Shown piece after piece: positions 35,455 through 45,335 of a stretch of 64,000 nt of DNA. A program made the translations under genes and the position numbers. The stretch's first letter is position 1. Each line of letters opens with the position of its first letter. Under the pieces are notes generated by a model that ran no database searches, had not been told where the DNA came from, and was given only the letters and a program-made list of their open reading frames with translations. This stretch comes from Isoetes taiwanensis (Eukaryota; Streptophyta; Lycopodiopsida; Isoetales; Isoetaceae): the NCBI GenBank assembly GCA_021234155.1, contig JAJEKV010000206.1:746001-810000 (forward strand). Direction: 5' to 3'.

Positions 35455-38069
35455 CTTCAAGTGGCATGAGGCCACCTTCAACTAACATCATTGGGTATGG
35501 TGTTTGGGTCTTGACCCCTAACTCTAGTCTTAAAAACTTTTTCAGAACCTGCTCTATATCATCCCATAGACATTGAGGCAGACCTGGACCCCAGACTTTG
35601 CACCCATCTGGGGAGCACACTCGCACGGGGATTGATACAATTTCACCTTAAGAGTCCAGGACCATAAATGTATTCTTCGACACATGCTCTGCAGCGCATA
35701 TAGTGCTCTTTGCCCCCCAACAACTCGTTGTGTAATGCACGCATTCCACCTATGGTTTCTGCTGAAGATAAGACCCAAGTATTTGTAGGCATCGCACATA
35801 GCCACAGAGTTTCCCTTATAGCTGAAAATTGGCTCTTGTCTAAGGGCCCCGACTACCATGATATTTGTTTTGTCTAAATTTACCTGCATACCCGTCTGGT
35901 CACAGAAAACAGCCAATCCGTTTAAGTGTTCTTGCATATGCTCTTTTGCCCGTGCAAAGATGACCACATCATCCGCATACATGAGTAACTGAACAATATG
36001 TCCGTGTAATTCCATTCCACCTGGGCAATTAGTGTTAAGCCATGCTTCAAGACTATCAATAAACATGCCAAACAATGTGGGAGACAACGGGCATCCCTGT
36101 TTCACCCCGATATTGCTCTCTACTTGCGCTGAAATTTCAGATGAGAAGGGTTGTGACAGTTCCACTAGTACCTTTTCATAATGCATTTGCACAGCTCCCC
36201 TGAGTTCCAGTGGCACTTTAAGTGCTTCCATCCTCTCCCATAGCTTCATCCGAGGAACCTTATCAAAAGCTTTCTTGAAATCAACAAAAGCTATGTATAC
36301 TGGTCTTTTTGTTCCCTTAACCTGGTCAAAAATTGTTTTCAGTACCAACAAATGGTCTAATGTGGACCTGCCATGTCTAAATCCTGCCTGTGTTTCAGCC
36401 CTCTTTTGGTTAATTTCTGCCCATGTGCTCAGTTTCTTTTCCAAAATGCATGCAAAGAGCTTTGAGAATAAGTTACTTACAAGAATGGTCCTGTAGTTGT
36501 TTGCTTCATGACGAGGTCCTCCTTTATAGATCGGGACTATTCTGTTTCTGCTCCAATCAAATGGTAGACCGTGTTCCAATGCTCTGTTAAACATGGTCGT
36601 CAATATAGGAATGATACTTGGCCCTGCCCATTTAATGTGTTCTACACTAAGACCATTCAGGTCAGCTGCTTTGCCATTTGACAAAGAGGCAATCCCATCC
36701 GTGATATCTTCTTCTTTGAGCAACAAGGTTGATCTGGTGCCTTCCATGTGAGGTATATCAGCATTATGGTATAAAGCTACAACATGTTGCCATAATTCTT
36801 GTGCTTCCAACGGGATATCAGCCTTGGTATGTTTCTTTAGCTCCTTCCAAAACAATTTAGGCTCTTCCAAATATCTTGAGCATAGGGTTTGCTGCCTGTT
36901 CCTGATGTATTGTCTCTTCTTAGACCTCGTAACTTGTTTGTATTTCTGTTTGTAATATGTCTTAACAGATTGATCACAAGTTTTCCACTGTTTCTTGACA
37001 TCTCGGCATGCTTGGTCAAACCATGCTTTGCATGGTAAACCCTTACGTGCTCTATGTGATGCAAAGATTTCATGAGATGCAGCCCCCAAGATATGCACTA
37101 GTTGCTGGTTCATGGTGGACAGATCCTCTCCCCATTGTGTATGGGTCAGCTGGTCTGCGACATAATCTCTGTATTGGACACGCAGGTGAGGTTTCAGAAA
37201 GTATCTCCCTTGCTTCTGCTGTGTGTTTGGGGCAGGCTGCTGTATAACATTGATTTGAAAATGCAATGGAGTGTGATCGGACTCCAATTCTTCATCTCCT
37301 ATTGTGAAATCAGTGAGATCATGGGCTGTTTCTTCCGACATGGCTAGATAGTCAACCGTGCTACGAGATCTACAAGTGTTTTTCACGGTTTGTGGAAATC
37401 TGTCAAGTCCATTGCAGATTATGAGCCCTGCGCTGCTACACAGAGAAAGGAATTGTCTTCCACTTCTGGTTATTGTTGGATCTCTGGATTGTCTTCTTTT
37501 TCCCAATATTTGCATATCTCGTTCATCTACTTCCTCTAACCAGATCGGATCTTTATCCAGCGTGTATGTGGTGGCTTGTAAATTACCGACCCGTCCGTTA
37601 AAATCTCCTACTAAGATGATTTTTCCCTGCTCCTGGAAGTGGATCAGATCTTGTTTCAATGTGAAAAACAGATCTTCACTTGATGCATCAGTCTCTGAGT
37701 ATGTTTTTGTATGCCTGGGTGCAAAGTAGCATACAGCCATAAAAATGGAATATGTAAGCCCTTGATTTCTATCCAGATGTACTGACAATTCTTGTCTTTT
37801 CTGATACCAGTTATTATCTCCTTGTACTCTGGCCTTATAAAGCATGTTATCCCTCCATTTCCCATGTCTTTATCATTGAATCTTGCATTATGCACTGAGT
37901 ATATCACCTCAAACCCCTAAATATCCGGAAGTGCATATAAGTCATGTTCTTTTGTTTCTACAAAACATATGACATCTACCTTCTCTAATATATCATACAT
38001 GCTGATCACCTTGTCAATAGTCAGTCTATTGATGTTCCAGACTGCTATACGAAGGCCTCCTGCGTTTCC
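35455..38069 (-). pseudogene. LINE ORF2: APE endonuclease and reverse transcriptase
   Basis: Endonuclease starts at about 38,060 (IAVWNINRLT, later VDVICFVETKEH). A TAG near 37,919 and a one-base frame change in a T-run near 37,742 interrupt it. From 37,845 a 763-residue frame holds the endonuclease motifs GDFNGRVG (residue 80) and SDHTPL (189). RT follows: GLSVEHIKWAG (398), ETQAGFRHGRSTLDHL (484), AFVDFKKAFDKVP (519), GVKQGCPLSPTLF (580) and the catalytic YADD (623-626). A frame change near 35,650 moves the tail (VWGPGLPQCLWDDIE) to another frame. The protein nicks DNA and primes reverse transcription at the nick. The core is intact but the frame is broken in at least three places. Confidence 0.92.
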
Positions 38070-38624
38070 CTATTCGAGAACGGCTTTCCCTTTGACCCAT
38101 TTCACGTTCTGGTGATTTGCCTTTGCTTCCTTAAACTTTGTCATCTCAATCTTCTTTTCTTGCAGCTGTTCTTTTGTGAGGTCATCATTGACCCACATAA
38201 ATTTCCCTTTCAGATTATGTCTATGTTTCAAAACTTGAAATCGATCTTCTCGGTTTGCAAATTTCACAAGAACATGTCGTGTGCCATGTTCTTTCTTCCC
38301 AATTCTGAAAGCTTCCAGACATCCTGCTTCAACTTGCATTTCCTCTGCGAAGAACTTCATAACAGCTGCCTTTGTATCTTCCTTTTCTTTCTCAGGAAGA
38401 CCTACTATGCGAAGATTCAGTGCTCGTTGTTTTCTTTCCTGGGTCTCCACATAGTTTTCAAACGCCTGTTTCAGTTCAGATAGTGCATCGTGGTCGAGAT
38501 CCGCATCCTGTGTCTCCTTCAAAACCACAATATCTGATTTGACCTGCTGCATTTCATCCTTTATTTTCTGGAAATTCTTCCTAAGTAGTTCATTCTCTGT
38601 TCTTAAATTTCGTATCTCCGCCAT
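38070..38624 (-). CDS. LINE ORF1: coiled-coil RNA-binding protein (L1 ORF1p-like)
   Basis: It has 184 residues and starts at ATG 38,622-38,624. Residues 1-70 are charged and heptad-like (coiled coil). Residues about 72-150 look like the RRM-type domain of L1/Tx1 ORF1 proteins (LNLRIVGLPEKEKED, EAFRIGKKEHGTRHVLVKFA, then a KGKFMWVNDDLTKEQ-like end). It would bind element RNA as a chaperone. The TAG stop is followed in the same frame by the endonuclease region, so ORF1 and ORF2 are separated only by one stop codon. The reading frame itself is intact. Confidence 0.8.
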   Translation of the reverse strand: MAEIRNLRTENELLRKNFQKIKDEMQQVKSDIVVLKETQDADLDHDALSELKQAFENYVETQERKQRALNLRIVGLPEKEKEDTKAAVMKFFAEEMQVEAGCLEAFRIGKKEHGTRHVLVKFANREDRFQVLKHRHNLKGKFMWVNDDLTKEQLQEKKIEMTKFKEAKANHQNVKWVKGKAVLE

Positions 38625-38839
38625 GAGTTTGTCTTCTCGGTGAGAAATGAAAAGAGAGTAAAAAGTTTGGCTCTCCCTTTGAGAGACAAATGGCCTCTAA
38701 CTATTATTAGGGGTGTTTCCATTAACCCCCTTGCTTGTTTTATGGTTAGAGGCATAACGGCCGATTTTTCATTTTTGGCGCCCGAAAACTCTCCCAGAAT
38801 TTGAGCCACCAATTCCGACCCCTGTTCAAGAAATGATCT

Positions 38840-40172
38840 TCATATTCTTTCCCTGATCCATCCACGCAGTTACTACTTCAATTCCGTATTTGGTTAAGAG
38901 ATCGACCTTGCAATTCAATATCCTCGAGCATTGACAATAGGATTTCGGATTTCAGGTTTGTAATTGTTCAAGCTATGGACGAAGAATATGAGTCTCTTAT
39001 GAAGAACCAAACTTGGGGGCTTGTTCCATTACCTCAGGCACGTCAAGTGGTACGCACAAAGTGGTTGTTCAAGGTTAAGAGAGATGCTGCAGGTCAAATT
39101 TAGCGATATAAAGCCAGATTCGTAGTGCGTGGCTTTTCTCAAATTGCTGGCATTGACTTCATTGAAATCTTCTCTCCAGTAGTTCAAATGTCCTCCATAA
39201 TAACTCTCTTGGCAATTGCAACTCAATTTAATTTGGAGGTACATCAAATGGACATGCAAACAACCTTCTTGCATGGTATTCTTTAAAAGGAAATCTATGT
39301 TTCCCAACCCGAAGGTTATATTGCACCAAGACAGGAGCATTTGATGTGCCGGTTGAGGAAAGAACTTTATGAATTACGCCAATCACCTCGAGCTTTGATC
39401 GCATTAACACCTTCCTGGATCGTATTAACACCTTCCTGGATCAGCTTGGTTTTCAAAGTAATGAAGCTGATCCCAATGTGCATCACCTCGCTCTTGGTAA
39501 TTCCTTTGTTTATTTGGCTCTCTATGTGGATGATTGTATTTAATTCCCAATGCTATGAGTGCTTTGCATCAAGTTTGCGCAATTGTCCTCCGAGTTCAAT
39601 ATGAAGGACATGGGGGAAATTTCATACTGTCTTGGCATTCATATTTCAAGAGAGAGAAGACAAGGACTTATGAGATTATCTCAATCCACATATATTGAAG
39701 AAGTTCTTCAAAGGTTTGAAATGAAAGATAGTAATCCATCAACTCTTATGGAGAAAAATGCAAGACTCACTTTGGATATTGCACCTAAGACTAAAGAAGA
39801 ACAAGAATATAAGAAAAATGTACCTTATTGTCATGCAGTAGGAAGTTTGATATATTTGATATATTTGACTTGATATATGTTATGCAGTTGGCGTGGTTAG
39901 TCAATTCATATAAAATCCTGGACATCAACACTGGAGAACAGTAAAGCGTATCATGAGGTATATAAAAGAAACTAAAGAATATGCCTTGGTTTATAGGAAA
40001 CATGATATACAACACTTCAAGTTGGTTGACTGATGCGGACTGGGCTGGGGACCTGGATACAAGACGATCAGCTCCAGGATTTCTATTTATGATGGGAAGT
40101 AATATAATATCAAGGAAAAGCAAGAGACAACCCATAGTAGCCTTATCAAAGTGCGATCTATCTGTGTTTTGA
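38840..40172 (+). pseudogene. Ty1/copia reverse transcriptase-RNase H remnant
   Basis: Copia RT landmarks appear in order: EYESLMKNQTWGLVPLP (about 38,985), RTKWLFKVKRDAAG, YKARFVVRGFSQIAGIDF, VHQMDMQTTFLHG, a broken LYVDDCI catalytic motif (about 39,520) and KDMGEISYCLGIHI (about 39,605). RNase H-like [18 protein letters not shown] (about 40,035) and [13 protein letters not shown] (about 40,115) follow. Stops and frame changes are frequent. There are no LTRs, gag or integrase nearby. It is an old fragment next to the 5' end of the LINE. Confidence 0.9.
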
Positions 40173-43100
40173 GATTAAGCAGATAAATCCGCTTCTTGAG
40201 GCTAGTTGAGAGAGTCTCCCTTGGAGTATTTATAGACTTGTTGCATTCCTCCCATCTTCATCAGTCGTCTTTGAGCCTCCCCCTTTGTAGTCGCATGCCC
40301 CACCCCCCCTCCCCCTTTTAGTTTTAGCCCTGCGTTACAACCTTGCGTTATTGAAGTATTCTTATAGTCAATGTCTTAGTTTTTTTATGTTGATTGGCTC
40401 ACTGTTTGACTTCTTGATCTTGCGAGGTTATGGGCTGGAGGCTCTCATGCCAAGCATTGTTGTTGGGGCAACTCTTATGTCTTGAATGTTGGGTTTTAAG
40501 TGGGGTCGATGTTGAGGGCCCTTGCGCCATGGTGGTGGGCCCTCGTATGCCAAAGATGTGGAGGCCTTTGTGCAAAGATTGGGGTCCTCGTATCAGGTGT
40601 TTCTTTGTTCCTTTTGCAGAGCTGCTTAAAGATGGATGTGGAGACGTCCTTTGCGAGTTTTGCAAGAATCTTGGCATGTTGGGGTCGTGTTGGACATTAG
40701 CGACGGAGGCCTATAAATCTCTATCGACTTGTTTGAGTTTTGGATCCTTTGTGGTACTTTGATGCTTTTGTATACCCAAAAAGGCCAGTGTGCATGAGGG
40801 ATTATTAGAAGTGAAATATTTTTGTACTGCTATTTTGGAAACAAAGGGGAGGGCCACATGGCTCATTTATGAGGCCTTTCAAAATGCATCTTTAGAAAGA
40901 CCCCAATCTTTTTCATAATCACTTGTCTTAGTTTAGAGTCATACCATCGATTTTGGTATTTGAATGTTGGTTCACCTTCAATATATTTTCGTCGGTTTTG
41001 CTAGTTTGGAACTTTAGAATTTCACAATATTTGTCTAGCTTGTAGTTTCGCCCTCGCCTTCCCCTTTTTTTTTTCGTTTCTCTCTCTTCTTTTCTATAAG
41101 TAATAATCGGAGATATGCACTTTTATGCTTTCTTACGAGTTATTGTAGGTGATTTTTTAGATACTTGAATGCCTTATAGAATTGTTTCTAGTAAGTGCTA
41201 GGTTTGAAAGTATTGAAGGTAAGTGATGACGTTGAGATTATTGTGCTAGTAAAGCTGTTGTATAGTAAATTCTAGGTTGGAAAGTTTGAAGTTTTAGGTG
41301 TTGAAGTTAAGATTATCATGCTCAGTAGGGGTAGTTGTTTTTCTAGCAATGTTTAGAGATGCACGAGAATGCAACCTGTTGGTTGCACAGGTCGAGGTTC
41401 TTATAGAATTTAATTTAGTTTGTGGTGCGTATTTGTACAGGATGTGGTATTGCTAATTCCTAACCTTAAGTCCCTAGTTCCATTATGTGTACCCTAGTGG
41501 ATAAGTTAGGTTGTCTCATGACCTACTCTCTTGTTTATTTTTGAATTTTACCCTTTTGGCGAGTTCTGGCCCTAGAGGTTTAGGACCACGTGTCATCTAT
41601 TTGAGTTATAGTCGGGAGTAATTGTGGTCTATGCCAATTTAGATCTTCTTATGTCTACCCTAGTCGATTAGTTAGGTTGTCTCTTGATATGCTCTTATTT
41701 ATTTATTTATTTATTTATTTATTTTTGAACTTTACGCTTTTTTGCAAGTTCTGGCCCTGGAAGTTTATGACCACACATGTTTATTTGAGTTATAGTGAGG
41801 CAAATTTAGTTGGAGTGTTTTCTAGTAATAGATCCTCTAACCTGAACATTGGGGTTGTATTTACCCCTACCCCATCATGAGGTGTGTAAGTCTTTATTTG
41901 TGCTTGCCTTTGTTGGGAGCCAAACATTAATGGGTCCCCACCATTTGTAATGCGAGCTGACATCATTTAATTATGTCGTTGGAGACGTTTGCCTTTCCAT
42001 TCCATTCATAGTTTCTTTCTAGTGCTCCATTGATAGTTTCTTTCCATTTCTCAATGTACATGGTTTGCTCACTTTCTTGTGAGGGTTAGTTGTTCAATGC
42101 TAGTGGTCAATGTAACCTCGCGATCAAGGATCCATAATCTTGCAATTATGACACTTCTATTGAAATGGGACTTTGTTTTTTCGGTTCGGATAGTTCATCT
42201 CGAGGATCTACTTGGCGCAAGTATTCTACACTGTGTGACATTAGAGGTTGACATTGTCGCTTGATTTTGCTAGAGTGTAGGATCTTGTTTGGACTTTCTT
42301 GCAATGTCTGTTGGATGGATTTTTTTTAGTTACTCATAATAATTTGGGCTTGAAATTTTTGCAATGGCACTTCACTTTTGAAGTTCTTTGGCTACTTTTA
42401 GTTCTTTGGCATGATGTGGATCCAGCTATCTTTTGGAGAATTAGGAGTTTAGTTTTTCCTTCTCATGCATGTGTATCCTCATTTTTGTTTGCAAAGTTCT
42501 TGTTTTTTAGTCCACTTCTCATTAGGCCCTTCAAATCGCTCTTTCTAGTTTCTTTTGCGGCATTTTTAGGTGATGCTACTTTGTCGGGCTTTGTTGCATG
42601 AGTTTCTTGGGGTTTCCATTCTTTGCATTTTGAGGTTTTGTGGTTTTGGACACTTGTTTGTACTCCTGTATGTTTGGTTTGATGGAGCCTTTTGTTTAGG
42701 CTCACTATTTTTTCTTAGCGAGTGACTATGTTGTACTATTTTTTCTTAGTGAGTGAATATGTTGTGTTTGAGCTTTCGGAATTGCGATGGAGGTGTGGAG
42801 TGGTTTGGACACGTGTAGTCCCCACCCCTTGTTGATGGAGCTATAGTTTGATTTTTCGGCATCCGTTGATGTTATTTTTAGTGAGTCAAGGGTGAAAGTA
42901 TGCTGGTGGATATCAAATAAACGCGGTTCAGCACCCAGCACCAGCACCCTTCATATTATTTTTTCCACCCTTCACCAATTGAAGTCTAACCTATTCTATG
43001 CCTGTCACTTCACATAGGGCGTACCCGTTCCAATCATAACTGCTTACCGCCCACCGTAACTAATGAATGTGACCCGAAGGGTAGCGAATTTTGAATTTGT

Positions 43101-43205
43101 AATTCGCAACCGTGCTCCCCACCTTTTGCTACTCCGGCCAAATAGCCCGCGGAGAAGCTCGAGAATTTCCGCATTCACTCTAGTATTCCAAAACTCAAAC
43201 GGACT
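40173..43205. other. AT-rich intergenic sequence
   Basis: I see no convincing gene. There is a diverged direct repeat of about 165-bp spacing (41,486-41,612 and 41,652-41,800; shared TTAGGTTGTCTC and GTTCTGGCCCT), a shorter one at 41,195-41,325, and a (TTTA)n run at 41,698-41,725. The 200 bases before 43,206 would hold the promoter of the following gene; no clear TATA was assigned. Confidence 0.5.
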
Positions 43206-45188
43206 ATGGTGAAGAAGGTTGTTAATCCGCCGGCTCAGCCAGTAATTCCAATGGATGCCATGCGCAGGGTAAGCAAAATGCACTGCCAATTTTGATGGCT
43301 TACGGTGCCCTGTTAATTTGTTTTTCTTGCTTTCTTTCAGCCCAGAAGGAACGTGCCCCTAAGACCGGACCTGGCTGATTGCCGAACTGAGGAGGACTTC
43401 CATGCTTATGCGGGTCTATCAAACGAGGGTGTACATCCCTCTCAATTTCGAATGGATGTGATATCTGCAGCAGAGTATAATGAGGTTTGGGACACCAATG
43501 GTGTCATTCCCAACAAGACATCCATCGACAAAGTAAGGCCAGAGCATGAAGAAGCTCTAATTGAACTGTTGAGCAAGATATACCCAGAAGGGTTGAAGAA
43601 TAGAGAAGTAAGGAAGACGGTTTCCTTTTTATTTGCATTCAACAACTGCCAGAGGGCCAAGCAGGATCCAGAAAATTTCAAGGTTAATTGGGCAGCAGTG
43701 GCAGCAAAAAGCAGAGCCTATTCGAGCAAGGTCAAGAGTGAACCCAGCACCAGCGGCCCTGTGAGCACAGCAGAGCCCAGCAAATCACAGCAGACAACAG
43801 CACCTGAAAGCATAGCAGAAAGGCCAGCCTCAGCAGGCACTGCTGTAAAATTAGAAGGGAGGTTGTCATTCAGGAGTACTGCAATGTGTCCAGCAGCATT
43901 CTCAGCTTATGGGGAAAATATTTCCCGTCTGGAAAGCATGATCCAAGATATGCAGGAAGCCCTAAAAATGCAGCAGAGTGACCTAGTGTCAAAGAAGGAA
44001 CAGGCTGCACAATCTCAGGCAAAGGGCACCTTCTTCTCGGCTGCAGAGGGGAAGTTGAAGACCATAAAGGATAATATTGCACGTCTTCAAGCACTGCCAG
44101 ATCCTAATGCAGGTGTCTCTGCTGAGATTCATTCTTTGGAGAGGGAGAAAGATATGGCAGAGTATATGCTGAAGTCCCTACTTGAAATGGGGGATGGGCC
44201 AATAGATCAAACCATGGTAGAAAAGGTGGCTGCACTAACTGCTGAGATTGCCAACAACGAGTCCCTCCTTGCAAAAGCCCAGCAGCACTTACAGAATGTC
44301 ACCAAGCTGGAAATGACCAAGAGAAATGATCAGCTGGTCAGCATCACTTCAATACCATTCCGATTGCCAATTGGAGATGAGGAGAGATGCTCCACCTGTA
44401 GCCTTGCATTCCAGGATGATTACACCCTCAGCCTGTGGATGAAATGTGGACATCATTATCACGTTAGCTGCCTCAGTTTGCTCATGGAAAAAGGATGCTG
44501 CCTCGAGTGCACAGAGACCATTCCTACAGGGTTAGTGCAGGAAATAGGTAAGCTTAATACAGTAAAGCAAGAAGTGTTGCATGCTGGAACATCTCACAAA
44601 ACTGAGAACAAGATAATTGATGTTGATGAGCATGTAGCCACAACTCCTGATAGCAGCAGGAAAAGGAAACAGGTCAACACACCAAGAAGTAAAAGGACCC
44701 CAGGATCAGCCAAGCACAAGTCCACAAGGGTTCAAACTCCACAGCCAAGACATGGGAAAAAAGGTACATGCCTATTTTCAGGCTCTCATTTTGAATTGGC
44801 AGCATTAGAAGGTGCTGTAGACATTGGACAGCAAACTACCAGCAGTCTTCAGCACACTGCAGCACCTGGCAGCACAGTGCTGGAGACACCAAAGCATGCA
44901 GAATCCAAGGGAGATTCAAGTAATATTGATGGTGCCAACAATTATATTATAGTTCCAAATTCTGCAGCTGCCTCTACAAAGGCCTCCTCTAACACTGTTG
45001 CTATAGGGAAGGAAAACGATGGCGAAGATGTCGACAAACAGGTTCATACAGTCGTTAAGACGGTCAATAGGTTGACACGATCAAGGGCCAGGAAGGTTGT
45101 AGAAGACGAAAGTGAGGGTGAGTCAGAAAATGACCTTGATGAGGACGTCCCTATAGAAGTAGCATTTGGAAAAAAAAAAACAACTTGA
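43206..45188 (+). CDS. RING-H2 and coiled-coil protein, N-terminal exons (two exons)
   Basis: Exon 1 is 43,206-43,268 (21 codons from ATG). An intron at 43,269-43,340 has GTAAGC and TTTCTTTCAG borders in phase 0. Exon 2 is open to 45,188. The N-terminal 130 residues form an unrecognised domain (DCRTEEDFHAYAGLSNEG, NREVRKTVSFLFAFNNCQRA). A Ser/Pro/Gln linker and a coiled coil (about 43,900-44,330) follow. A RING-H2 zinc finger at about 44,388-44,520 reads CSTC, x15, CGHHYHVSC, then CCLEC. The acidic/basic tail has KRK-type nuclear signals and several AGCACAGCAG-like repeats. RING-H2 proteins are usually E3 ubiquitin ligases. The end of exon 2 is uncertain: an A-run precedes the stop, and the gene probably continues into the exons at 45,336 and 45,510. 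Confidence 0.72.
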
Positions 45189-45335
45189 TTTTGCAAGACA
45201 ACCCTAAACCATCAGCCAAAAGGTTTTTATTCAAACAATTAATATATTTGATCCCTGTTTTATTCCACCTTTAATGTGCAAATTTTGGTTTGGATTATTC
45301 ATTCAACTTAGGCTTCTGTAAAAACTTGTCTGCAG

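Larger units (their letters stand above)
35268..38830 (-). mobile_element. 5' part of the LINE interrupted by the Ty3 element
   Basis: On the minus strand this is a 5' UTR (38,625 to about 38,830), ORF1 (38,624-38,070), endonuclease and RT (38,069 to about 35,455) and the region after RT down to 35,268. The rest is at 1,530-2,084. The left border is approximate because the copia remnant begins nearby. It is the most complete LINE in the window and belongs to the same family as the fragments at 510-1,396. Confidence 0.88.
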
